Assembly: GCA_964556165.1 (NCBI GenBank)
Contig: CAZKVH010000025.1
Coordinates: 1-15,346 of the forward strand
From: JAQVEM01 sp964556165
GTDB lineage: Bacteria > Actinomycetota > Humimicrobiia > Humimicrobiales > Humimicrobiaceae
DNA length: 15,346 nucleotides
Reading direction: 5' to 3'
Shown here: positions 7,464 through 14,707 of the stretch, piece after piece
How positions within the stretch are numbered: the first letter of the stretch is position 1
How the letters are laid out: every line of letters starts with the position of its first letter
Made by a program: the position numbers and the translations under genes
Notes under the pieces: model-generated
Database searches by the model: none
Told to the model about the DNA's origin: nothing
The model's input: only the letters and a program-made list of their open reading frames with translations

Positions 7464-10400
7464 TTATTTCTTAATTTTTTTCTTAACTTTGTCTTTACTG
7501 AGATCATCAGTCGCCGGTTCTATCTCTTTTTCTTCTTCAACCTTATCTTTTTTTAATTCTGTGTCTTCTTTTGGCTTTTCCTCAGTTTCCAATTTTTCAA
7601 AATCTCTTCCTCTATGCAGATCGATACCTAAATCCTCGACCGTTCTCAATATCTCATCTTCGTCCCTTGTCATATCCACTTCTTTACCTTCCTCAGATAA
7701 AACCTCGACATCAAGAGCAAGGCTCTGCATCTCTTTTATGAGCACTTTAAATGATTCAGGAATTCCAGGCTTTTCTATATTCTCGCCTTTTACAATAGAT
7801 TCATAGGTCTTTACACGCCCTGTTACATCGTCTGATTTTATGGTAAGCATTTCCTGCAAAGCATAAGCTGCGCCATAAGCTTCAAGAGCCCATACTTCCA
7901 TTTCTCCAAATCTCTGACCACCAAACTGTGCTTTACCTCCAAGAGGTTGCTGGGTAACAAGAGAATAGGGGCCTGTGGACCTTGCATGAATCTTGTCGTC
8001 AACGAGATGCAGGAGTTTCATTACATATATATAGCCTACAGTAATATTATCAGATAACTTCTCCCCGCTCCTGCCATCATATAAAGCAGTTTTGCCATTC
8101 GGGGGTAATTTTGCAGATTTTAAAAGCTTTACTATATCATCTTCATCTACACCCTCGAAAATAGGTGTTGAAACAAAGATAGGACCGTCATCTGCTTCTT
8201 TTTTACTTTTATCATCCCATCTCTTATAAGCAGCCCAGCCAAGATGGGTCTCGAGTACCTGCCCAACATTCATTCGGGAAGGAACGCCCAGCGGATTAAA
8301 TATTATTTCAATTGGCTCACCATCCTCTGTATATGGCATATCCTCTTCAGGAAGAATTACAGATATAACACCTTTATTCCCGTGCCTCCCTGCAAGTTTA
8401 TCGCCTATTGAAATCTTCCTTTTCTCCGCAATATAAACCCTCACCAGTTCGTTTACACCTGGCGGAAGGTCGTGCCCTTTCTTCCTTGAGAATAACTGAA
8501 CATCCAGTACTTTACCACCCTCTCCGTGGGGTACCTTTAAAGAGCTTTCTCTCACTTCTCTGGCTTTTTCACCAAAAATAGCCCGCAGCAATTTCTCCTC
8601 TGCTGTAAGCTCTGTTTCACCTTTCGGGGTTATTTTACCAACCAGAATATCTCCTGGCTTTACCTCGGCTCCAATTCTTATAATCCCATTTTCATCCAGG
8701 TTTTTAAGAGCTTCCTCTCCTATGCTCGGTATGTCTCTTGTTATCTCTTCGTTCCCTAATTTTGTAGTTCTTGCCTCCACTTCCTGTTTTGAAATATGGA
8801 CAGAAGATAGAATATCTTCTTTTACAAGCTTTTCTGAAATAATTATGGCATCCTCATAGTTATAGCCTTCCCAGGACATAAATGCCACTCTTAAATTCCT
8901 GCCAAGAGCGAGCTCTCCACCGCTTGTAGCTGTGCCATCAGCAATAACCTGGCCTGCTTTTACCTTATCTCCTTCCATAACAATTGGCTTCTGGTTTATA
9001 CAGGTCCCCTGATTTGACCTCCTGAATTTATATAAATTATGAATGTAATTCTTATCGCTCTTATAATTGATTTTTATATAATCTCCACAGACTTCATCAA
9101 CTACACCGGCATCTTTAGCCAGAACCAGAATCCCGCTATCTTCTGCTAATCTTCCTTCCATTCCCGTACCAACCAGTGGAGGTTCTGGGTCAATCAAAGG
9201 CACAGCCTGACGCTGCATATTAGAACCCATAAGTGCCCTGTTGGCATCGTCATGTTCAAGAAATGGTATGAGTGATGCGGCAGCACTAAAAATTTGCATC
9301 GGGGAAACATCGATATAATCTACCATGCCCGGTTCAACGTTAACTATTTCATCACCCAGGCGGGCCATGATTCTCTCCTCAAGAAATTTTCCGTCCTTAT
9401 TTGTTTTTGCAGTTGACTCAGCAATCACGTAGTTTTCTTCGTTATCAGCCGAAAGATACTCGATTTTCGTTGTCACCTTACCCTTTAAAACTTTTCTATA
9501 AGGTGTTTCTATAAATCCATATTCATTTAATCTTCCATAAGTGGCAAGTGAACCAATAAGACCGATATTAGGACCCTCGGGTGTTTCAATAGGACACATT
9601 CTACCGTAATGAGAGGGGTGGACATCCCTGACCTCGAAACCAGCCCTTTCTCTGCTTAAACCACCCGGACCAAGAGCACTTAATCTCCTCTTATGTGTAA
9701 TTTCTGCAAGAGGATTTGTCTGGTCCAGAAACTGGGAAAGCTGACCGCTCCCAAAAAATTCCTTCAGGCTGGCGACCAGTGGTCTTATATTTATCAACGA
9801 CTTCGGAGTTATGGCCTCAACGTCCTGGGTGGTCATTCTTTCTTTTATAACTCTCTCCATCCTTGCAAGACCTATTCTTACCTGATTCTGTATCAGTTCG
9901 CCAACATTTCTTACCCTTCTATTACCGAAATGGTCAATGTCATCAACTTCACCAACACCGGCCATCAACTGAATGAGATACTTTACTATTAAAAATATGT
10001 CTTTACTGTTAAGGATATACTGTTCGTTGGTGTCTATGCTCATTTTTTTATTAATCGCTTCAAGTTTCGCCAGAACGTCTTTATCTATCTCATCCATCAG
10101 TTTTTGATTCATCTTATATCTTCCCACTTTTCCAAAATCATATCTTTTTGGGTTAAAGAATAAGGAGTTTATAAGATTTCTTGAGCTTTCTACTGTTGGC
10201 GGCTCACCTGGCCTCAGCTTTTTATATATTTCAATCAATGCTTCTTCTTCGGTCTCTGTAAAATCTTTCTCAAGAGTATTTTTTATGCAATCCTTCTTAT
10301 CATATTGACCGAACAGGACCAGAAGGTCTTCATTATTGCCAAACCCCACAGCCTTCAGGAAAATTGTAAGTAAAAATTTTCTTCTCCTGTCAATTCTTAC

Positions 10401-10931
10401 ATAAGCAATATTCTTTTTATCGGTTTCAATTTCTATCCATGACCCTCTAGTAGGGATAACCTTACACATATATATATCTACTTCTGCTTTTTTATCCGTA
10501 TCAGTATCAAAATACGCTCCCGGAGAGCGAACCAGTTGAGAAACCACGACCCTTTCCGTGCCATTAATTATGAAGGTTCCTTTTTCTGTCATCATTGGAA
10601 AGTCTCCCATGAAAACTTCCTGCTCTTTCATCTCACCAGTTTCCTTGTTGACAAACCTTGAAAGAACCCTGAGCGGGGCAGTATAGGACATATCCTGCAT
10701 CTTGCATTCATCCGGCGAAGAATTAAAATCATCAAAAATATAACTTAAGAACTCAAGCGTCATATTTCCTGTAAAATCTTCAATAGGCGAAATGTCCTTT
10801 AATATTTCCATAAGCCCCTCTTCCAGGAACCACTGGAAAGACTTTTTTTGTATTTCAAGAAGGTGAGGCATGTTTATTAGGTCCGCGGTATTACCAAAAT
10901 TAAATCTCGTGATTTTTTTGACTTTTTGCAT
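7464..10931 (-). CDS. rpoB: DNA-directed RNA polymerase subunit beta (1155 aa)
   Basis: Beta forms the other half of the polymerase active centre and the rifampicin pocket. The pocket runs from about residue 395 to 425 and reads SGQLSQFLDQTNPLAEITHK then RRLSALGPGG. The residues usually changed in resistant strains (the Gln, Asp, His, Arg and Ser positions) are wild-type, so drug sensitivity is expected. Conserved segments follow: RDVHPSHYGRMCPIETPEGP (436-455), GRNLRVAFMSWEGYNYEDAI (677-696), GDKLAGRHGNKGV (843-855) and the clamp-connecting GGKAQFGGQRFGEMEVWALE (998-1017). There are none of the large proteobacterial insertions. The last 40 or so residues (from about 1113) form a Lys/Glu-rich, probably disordered tail. 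The ATG at 10929-10931 has a GAGGAG site nine to ten bases upstream. The gene has its own promoter-like sequence in the gap after rplL. Confidence 0.98.
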   Translation of the reverse strand: MQKVKKITRFNFGNTADLINMPHLLEIQKKSFQWFLEEGLMEILKDISPIEDFTGNMTLEFLSYIFDDFNSSPDECKMQDMSYTAPLRVLSRFVNKETGEMKEQEVFMGDFPMMTEKGTFIINGTERVVVSQLVRSPGAYFDTDTDKKAEVDIYMCKVIPTRGSWIEIETDKKNIAYVRIDRRRKFLLTIFLKAVGFGNNEDLLVLFGQYDKKDCIKNTLEKDFTETEEEALIEIYKKLRPGEPPTVESSRNLINSLFFNPKRYDFGKVGRYKMNQKLMDEIDKDVLAKLEAINKKMSIDTNEQYILNSKDIFLIVKYLIQLMAGVGEVDDIDHFGNRRVRNVGELIQNQVRIGLARMERVIKERMTTQDVEAITPKSLINIRPLVASLKEFFGSGQLSQFLDQTNPLAEITHKRRLSALGPGGLSRERAGFEVRDVHPSHYGRMCPIETPEGPNIGLIGSLATYGRLNEYGFIETPYRKVLKGKVTTKIEYLSADNEENYVIAESTAKTNKDGKFLEERIMARLGDEIVNVEPGMVDYIDVSPMQIFSAAASLIPFLEHDDANRALMGSNMQRQAVPLIDPEPPLVGTGMEGRLAEDSGILVLAKDAGVVDEVCGDYIKINYKSDKNYIHNLYKFRRSNQGTCINQKPIVMEGDKVKAGQVIADGTATSGGELALGRNLRVAFMSWEGYNYEDAIIISEKLVKEDILSSVHISKQEVEARTTKLGNEEITRDIPSIGEEALKNLDENGIIRIGAEVKPGDILVGKITPKGETELTAEEKLLRAIFGEKAREVRESSLKVPHGEGGKVLDVQLFSRKKGHDLPPGVNELVRVYIAEKRKISIGDKLAGRHGNKGVISVILPEEDMPYTEDGEPIEIIFNPLGVPSRMNVGQVLETHLGWAAYKRWDDKSKKEADDGPIFVSTPIFEGVDEDDIVKLLKSAKLPPNGKTALYDGRSGEKLSDNITVGYIYVMKLLHLVDDKIHARSTGPYSLVTQQPLGGKAQFGGQRFGEMEVWALEAYGAAYALQEMLTIKSDDVTGRVKTYESIVKGENIEKPGIPESFKVLIKEMQSLALDVEVLSEEGKEVDMTRDEDEILRTVEDLGIDLHRGRDFEKLETEEKPKEDTELKKDKVEEEKEIEPATDDLSKDKVKKKIKK

Positions 10932-10963
10932 TAACTTATTCTCCTCATTAATAATATTCCAAG

Positions 10964-11004
10964 GTTAGTAAAGCAGAAAAAAAGGCTATAGTAATCTTAC
11001 TAAC
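10964..11004 (-). promoter_or_regulatory. Alternative stem-loop region in the rpoB leader
   Basis: On the minus strand GTTAGTAA (11004-10997) pairs perfectly with TTACTAAC (10971-10964), closing a 25-base loop. An internal segment TACTA (10993-10989) can instead pair with the overlapping TAGTA (11002-10998) around a four-base loop. The two pairings exclude each other, and a run of seven U lies between the second and third segments. This is the layout of an attenuator or switch, but the stems are AT-rich and weak. It ends about 15 bases before the rpoB Shine-Dalgarno. Confidence 0.35.
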
Positions 11005-11078
11005 AAAAACTGCATACAGGGAAAAAACAAAAAAAATCAGTAATTGACAAACATTATAAGAAAAACTTGCAAACCATT

Positions 11079-11106
11079 AGTGTATCAAAAATAAATAAAT
11101 AGTCAA
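11079..11106 (-). promoter_or_regulatory. Promoter upstream of rpoB
   Basis: On the minus strand TTGACT (11101-11106) and TACACT (11079-11084) are separated by 16 bases. The -10 box is preceded by TG and one base, an extended -10 element. It lies in the 276-base gap between rplL and rpoB and would give a leader of about 140 bases. I see no GC-rich terminator after rplL, so rpoBC would be fed both by read-through and by this promoter. Confidence 0.55.
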
Positions 11107-11207
11107 CTATTTATTTATAAACTTCAAATAAACATATTCTAGAACTAACAGCTATAAAACCGGCATCAATGTTTTTTTTAATAAATATAAATTTTAATTA
11201 CAATGGG

Positions 11208-11702
11208 CTATTTTATTTCGACCTCGGCACCGGCTTCTTCAAGCTGCTTCTTTATATTTTCTGCTTCTTCTTTGGAAACTTTCTCTCTGACAATGTTAGG
11301 CGCTTTATCTACAAGATCTTTAGCTTCCTTCAGACCAAGGCTGGTCAGAGATCTAACCACTTTGATAACCTGTATTTTCTTTTCTCCTGCTGATTTTAAG
11401 TTCACGTCAAATTCCGTTTTCTCTTCAACAGTTTCCCCACCCTGGGACGCAGCTGCGGCGCCGCCTGCAACAGGAGCTGCAACCGCCATTGCCTGTGCGC
11501 TAACTCCAAACTTTTCTTCGATAGCCTTTACAAGATCTGAAAGTTCAAGTACGGTCATTTTTTCAATAGCGCTTAAAATATCGCTAACAGACTTACTTTT
11601 ACCGCTGGATTTTTCTTTGGCCTTACCTGTGTCCTTTTCTTCTTCCTTCATATCCTTTTTCTCCTTCTTTTTCTTATCAATAGTTTTTTTTGCTTCTGCC
11701 AT
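11208..11702 (-). CDS. rplL: 50S ribosomal protein L7/L12 with a lysine-rich N-terminal extension (164 aa)
   Basis: L7/L12 forms the mobile stalk dimers that recruit and stimulate EF-Tu, EF-G and other translational GTPases. The dimerisation domain is at about residues 37-68 (SVSDILSAIEKMTVLELSDL), an Ala/Gly hinge at 69-91, and the factor-binding domain at 92-164, with KIQVIKVVRSLTSLGLKEAK intact. The usual protein is 120-128 aa. Here about 36 extra residues precede the dimerisation domain; 15 of the first 38 are lysine and much of the rest is Glu/Asp/Ser. The ATG at 11700-11702 has a GGGAGG site four bases upstream, so the extension is truly part of the gene. A GTG at 11723 would lengthen it further but overlaps rplJ and lacks a better site. 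The gap to rplJ is 10 bases. Confidence 0.95.
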   Translation of the reverse strand: MAEAKKTIDKKKKEKKDMKEEEKDTGKAKEKSSGKSKSVSDILSAIEKMTVLELSDLVKAIEEKFGVSAQAMAVAAPVAGGAAAASQGGETVEEKTEFDVNLKSAGEKKIQVIKVVRSLTSLGLKEAKDLVDKAPNIVREKVSKEEAENIKKQLEEAGAEVEIK

Positions 11703-11712
11703 TATTCCTCCC

Positions 11713-12243
11713 TTATATTTCACTTTTCTCTTTTTTTATTCTTACTGCATCTACTGCCAGGACCAGACTTCTATTTAATGCACCCAGAACATTTACAAGC
11801 TTAATAATAGGTGACTTAATTGAAACCGCCAGATTGGTAAGCAGGACTTCTCTTCCCGGAAGGCTTGAAAATCTATCAACCTCTTCAGGATTCAAAAGCA
11901 TGTTCTCAAGCAAACCTGCTTTAACTTTTAAGGTGTCCATATCTTTAGAAAACTCTTCCAGTACCTTTGCAGTAGAAATTATGTCTTCTCCACTCACAAC
12001 CATACTCGTCGGACCTTTAAAAACTTCCTCAAGGTCCAAATCTTTAAATATATCTTTCGCTGCTATATAGGCAAGGGTATTCTTCGTTATCTTGAGATAG
12101 GAGTTAACCTCGGCAAGCCTATCTCTCACTACCACAGCGTCCTCAGCTTTGAGACCGCTATGGTCAGTAAAAATAATACCGGAGCTTTTTTTAAATATTT
12201 CCTTTAGCTCTTCTACCTGATTAACTTTTTCCTGTCTGGCCAT
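11713..12243 (-). CDS. rplJ: 50S ribosomal protein L10 (176 aa)
   Basis: L10 anchors the L7/L12 dimers to 23S rRNA at the base of the stalk. The N-terminal RNA-binding domain shows VEELKEIFKKSSGIIFTDHSGL and KITKNTLAYIAAK, followed by FKGPTSMVVS; the C-terminal helix that carries the L12 dimers is at the end (about 140-176). The length is normal. I place the start at the ATG at 12241-12243, which follows a GGAGG site by five bases; an upstream GTG at 12253-12255 is itself inside that site. A canonical L10 leader and a terminator-like hairpin precede the gene, so autoregulation of rplJ-rplL by the L10-L12 complex is very likely. Confidence 0.96.
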   Translation of the reverse strand: MARQEKVNQVEELKEIFKKSSGIIFTDHSGLKAEDAVVVRDRLAEVNSYLKITKNTLAYIAAKDIFKDLDLEEVFKGPTSMVVSGEDIISTAKVLEEFSKDMDTLKVKAGLLENMLLNPEEVDRFSSLPGREVLLTNLAVSIKSPIIKLVNVLGALNRSLVLAVDAVRIKKEKSEI

Positions 12244-12291
12244 TCTGACCTCCACATAATAAATTTATAAAAAATCAAATTCTGTAAAAAT

Positions 12292-12322
12292 AAATCGACC
12301 CCATTTCCCGGAAGGTCGATTT
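12292..12322 (-). terminator. Attenuator-type hairpin before rplJ
   Basis: On the minus strand AAATCGACC (12322-12314) and GGTCGATTT (12300-12292) form a perfect nine-pair stem around a 13-base loop, followed directly by ATTTTTA. It lies just downstream of the L10 leader and about 50 bases before the rplJ start. This fits a partial terminator whose formation depends on the leader fold, as proposed for L10 autoregulation in other bacteria. The U-tract is short, so termination may be weak. Confidence 0.6.
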
Positions 12323-12332
12323 AATTTCTATT

Positions 12333-12393
12333 AATCAACCTCGGTAGGAAATTAAGTTATCAATATCCTGAGATAACACCTACTATCTTGGGC
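12333..12393 (-). promoter_or_regulatory. L10 leader (ribosomal protein L10 autoregulatory RNA)
   Basis: The minus strand reads GCCCAAGATAGTAGGTG, then a hairpin GTTATC/GATAAC, then CCTACCGAGGTTG. These are the hallmark conserved segments of the L10 leader family, with the GTAGG/CCTAC helix and unpaired purines around it that form the binding site for the L10-L12 complex. In characterised bacteria, excess L10-L12 binds here and reduces rplJL expression. It lies 90 bases upstream of rplJ, in the 182-base gap after rplA. Confidence 0.88.
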
Positions 12394-12425
12394 TGTATTT
12401 TATATTCGATAATATTCTAATTTTT

Positions 12426-13133
12426 TTACGCCGCCTCAGTTACCTCTGTAATTTTATTAGGGTCGAGTTTAATGCTCGGACCCATAGTTGATGAAATATA
12501 AATACTCTTTATATACCTGCCCTTTGCCGTAGATGGCTTTGACCTTATAATAGCTTCAACTAACGCTATATAGTTTTCCAGCAATTCTTTTATACCAAAT
12601 GAGACTCTCCCAAAAGTACTATGAATAACACCGTTTCTGTCAGTCCTGAATTCTAATCTTCCTTTTTTTGAATCCCCGATTGTTTTTTTCAGTTCAAATG
12701 TAACTGTTCCTGACTTTGGATTCGGCATTAATTTCCTCGGTCCCAGAATCTTTGCGATCTTCCCAACATGTTTCATCATATCAGGTGTGGCAATACAAAC
12801 ATCAAATTCAAACCATCCTTTTTGTATCTTCTCTATATATTCTTCCCCGCCTACATAATCTGCTCCAGCTTCCTTTGCTTCAGTCGCTTTCTCACCCTGA
12901 GCGAATACAAGAACTTTCTGAACCTTTCCTTTCCCATTTGGTAAAACCATGGTTCCTCTAACTATCTGGTCCGCTTTTCTTGTGTCAACACCCAGATTCA
13001 CACTAATATCTACAGATTCATCGAAATTAGCAAAATGATTTTCCTTTATCCACATTATTGCTTCACTAGGACCGGGCATCTTGCCTTTATCCAGATTTTC
13101 TAACTTCGATAAATACTTCTTACCTCTCTTCAA
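12426..13133 (-). CDS. rplA: 50S ribosomal protein L1 (235 aa), TTG start
   Basis: L1 builds the mobile L1 stalk that guides deacylated tRNA out of the E site; in many bacteria it also represses its own mRNA. The protein begins MKRGKKYLSKLENLDKG. It contains the family segments VRGTMVLPNGKGK, VCIATPDMMKHVGKIAKILG followed by PRKLMPNP, and the C-terminal GRYIKSIYISSTMGPSIKLD. The length is normal. The start is TTG at 13131-13133, six bases after an AGGTGG site. An ATG nearby (13137-13135) reads only ATG TTT TGA and cannot serve the gene. It follows rplK by 48 bases with no visible terminator between them. Confidence 0.97.
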   Translation of the reverse strand: MKRGKKYLSKLENLDKGKMPGPSEAIMWIKENHFANFDESVDISVNLGVDTRKADQIVRGTMVLPNGKGKVQKVLVFAQGEKATEAKEAGADYVGGEEYIEKIQKGWFEFDVCIATPDMMKHVGKIAKILGPRKLMPNPKSGTVTFELKKTIGDSKKGRLEFRTDRNGVIHSTFGRVSFGIKELLENYIALVEAIIRSKPSTAKGRYIKSIYISSTMGPSIKLDPNKITEVTEAA

Positions 13134-13181
13134 AACATACCACCTTTACCTGATACTTTAATTTTAATCTCTTGTCAGTAG

Positions 13182-13607
13182 TTACGAACTTACCTTTACT
13201 CCCATGCTCCTTGCAGTACCTTCTATTATTTTGACTGCTTTATCTACCGTCCTGGCATTCAAATCTTTTAGCTTGATCTTCGCTATTTCTTCAATCTGCT
13301 GTCTTGAAATTTCCCCGACTTTTTCACGGTTAGGCTCACCGGAGCCTTTTTCCAGATTCAATGCCTTTTTTATAAGAACTACGGCCGGTGGAGTCTTTGT
13401 TATAAAACTAAAACTTCTGTCTTTGTAAACAGTTAATACAACCGGTATGATCATTCCCTGTTCTCTTGCAGTTCTCTCATTGAAAGCCTTGCAAAACTCC
13501 ATTATGTTTACAGCATGCTGACCGAGAGCAGGACCAACCGGTGGAGCAGGATTTGCCTGTCCAGCAGGAATCTGCAATTTAATCTGAGCTATAATCTCTT
13601 TAGCCAT
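13182..13607 (-). CDS. rplK: 50S ribosomal protein L11 (141 aa)
   Basis: L11 binds the GTPase-associated region of 23S rRNA with L10. It is the target region for thiostrepton and is required for RelA-type stringent signalling. The proline-rich segment GQANPAPPVGPALGQHAVNI (residues 16-35), the segment SFSFITKTPPAVVL and the C-terminal IEGTARSMGVKV are diagnostic, and the length is exactly that of the family. The ATG at 13605-13607 has a GGGGAG site seven bases upstream. A promoter-like sequence lies in the gap after nusG, so the L11-L1 pair can be expressed apart from secE-nusG. Confidence 0.98.
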   Translation of the reverse strand: MAKEIIAQIKLQIPAGQANPAPPVGPALGQHAVNIMEFCKAFNERTAREQGMIIPVVLTVYKDRSFSFITKTPPAVVLIKKALNLEKGSGEPNREKVGEISRQQIEEIAKIKLKDLNARTVDKAVKIIEGTARSMGVKVSS

Positions 13608-13637
13608 TAATAATCTCCCCTATCGAAATACCAGAGT

Positions 13638-13665
13638 ATTATACATTTAAATAAAATATTTTCAA
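13638..13665 (-). promoter_or_regulatory. Promoter upstream of rplK
   Basis: On the minus strand TTGAAA (13660-13665) and a perfect -10 box TATAAT (13638-13643) are 16 bases apart, in the 98-base gap between nusG and rplK. The predicted RNA start is about 25 bases before the rplK start codon, which leaves only a short leader that includes the ribosome-binding site. Confidence 0.55.
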
Positions 13666-13705
13666 CTTCTATTACAAAATTAAATTCTGATAGATTCTAC
13701 TCTTC

Positions 13706-14230
13706 CTATATCTTCGACACCTGGTTAAAATTCAATTCAACCGGTGTTTGCCTTCCAAATATCGAAACCAGAACTTTTAGCTTCCCCTGGTCAAGGTTTA
13801 TTTCGTTTATAGTACCATCAAAATTCGCAAATGGGCCAGTAATAACTTTAACAGGTTGACCTATCTCAAAATCAGTCTTTGGCCTTGGTTTACCCGTATC
13901 CTGCCTCTTCATTATCCTCTTAACCTCAAACTCTGATAAAGGGATAGGCTTGTCATCTCTACCCACAAATCCAGTAACCCCGGGGGTGTTTCTTACCACA
14001 TACCAGGAATCATCATCCATATACATCTTAACCAGCAGATAGCCTGGAAGCACTCTTTTTGATGATACTTCTCTTTTACCACCTTTAATTTCAATAACAT
14101 CTTCCTTGGGTATATATATATCAAAAATCTTGTTGCCCATATTCATTGATTCTATCCGGTGCTCCAGATTAACTTTTATTTTGTTTTCATATCCAGCATA
14201 TGAATTTATCACATACCATTTTGCTCTCAT
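13706..14230 (-). CDS. nusG: Transcription termination/antitermination protein NusG (174 aa)
   Basis: NusG binds the beta' clamp helices and modulates pausing and Rho action. In many bacteria it also links RNA polymerase to the leading ribosome. The NGN domain fills about residues 1-110, with WYVINSYAGYENKIKVNLEH at the start and the conserved RVLPGYLLVKM and VRNTPGVTGFVG segments. The KOW domain is at the C-terminus, with GQPVKVITGPFANFDGTINE. The length is typical, without the insertion seen in some thermophiles. The ATG at 14228-14230 follows a GGGTGA site. It starts 15 bases after secE, the usual arrangement. Confidence 0.97.
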   Translation of the reverse strand: MRAKWYVINSYAGYENKIKVNLEHRIESMNMGNKIFDIYIPKEDVIEIKGGKREVSSKRVLPGYLLVKMYMDDDSWYVVRNTPGVTGFVGRDDKPIPLSEFEVKRIMKRQDTGKPRPKTDFEIGQPVKVITGPFANFDGTINEINLDQGKLKVLVSIFGRQTPVELNFNQVSKI

Positions 14231-14245
14231 TTTAATTCACCCTGA

Positions 14246-14557
14246 TTAAACTCTTGTCAATAAATCCACAAGTTCAACAAAACCCAGGTCAAAAACTCCT
14301 AAAATTACAGAGAAAATAATAATTGTCACTATAACCACTATGGTATAGTTTATAAGTGCTTTCCTTGTTGGCCATGTTACTCTCTTTAGTTCATGAACAA
14401 CATCTCTAAAAAACTTCGCGACCCGTGAAGGCAATCCTTTTATAAATTGCTTCCAGTTTATTTTTTTCTTTGGCTGCGATGGAACTTTTCTCTCCTGAAT
14501 CTGCCTCTCCATCATAGCTTTTGGTTTGTATTTCCTTGATACTTTTCTCTTAGCCAT
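14246..14557 (-). CDS. secE: Preprotein translocase subunit SecE (103 aa)
   Basis: SecE clamps SecY in the membrane and is essential for protein export. The conserved amphipathic segment HELKRVTWPTRKALINYT is at about residues 55-72. A single transmembrane helix follows (about 72-96), as in the short one-helix SecE of most bacteria. Ahead of it is a basic N-terminal arm of about 40 residues rich in Lys and Arg, somewhat longer than the minimal form of about 60 aa. The ATG at 14555-14557 has an AAGGT site upstream. The gene follows tRNA-Trp by 73 bases on the same strand. Confidence 0.95.
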   Translation of the reverse strand: MAKRKVSRKYKPKAMMERQIQERKVPSQPKKKINWKQFIKGLPSRVAKFFRDVVHELKRVTWPTRKALINYTIVVIVTIIIFSVILGVFDLGFVELVDLLTRV

Positions 14558-14630
14558 AAAAACTTACCTTCTTAAACCAATATTTACTTTAATGTCCTGC
14601 TAATATTCTGCTCTCTTATCAATACATAGC

Positions 14631-14707
14631 TGGCAGGGCTGGAGGGACTCGAACCCACAACACCCGGTTTTGGAGACCGGTGCTCTACCAATTGGAGCTA
14701 CAGCCCT
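14631..14707 (-). tRNA. trnW: tRNA-Trp (anticodon CCA, CCA tail encoded)
   Basis: The cloverleaf folds on the minus strand. The acceptor stem AGGGCTG/CAGCCCT is perfect. The D stem is GCTC/GAGC, and the anticodon stem CCGGT/ACCGG closes the loop CTCCAAA (anticodon CCA at 14673-14671). The variable loop is GTGTT, the T loop is TTCGAGT, the discriminator base is G, and CCA is encoded (14633-14631). The T stem GTGGG/CCCTC has one T-T mismatch at the second pair. The gene sits between rpmG and secE and its first two bases are the last two of the rpmG stop codon. It must therefore be cut out of the rpmG-secE-nusG transcript by RNase P and 3' nucleases. It reads UGG codons. Confidence 0.96.

Noticed and set aside
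11040..11060. TTGACA and TATAAG-like words on the plus strand in the rplL-rpoB gap
   Set aside because: The spacing is far too short for a promoter, and no plus-strand gene follows.
11203..11778. A 191-codon plus-strand open frame opposite rplL and the end of rplJ
   Set aside because: It is Ser/Phe/Ala-rich, the expected mirror of the Lys/Glu/Ala-rich L7/L12 gene on the other strand, and has no family resemblance.
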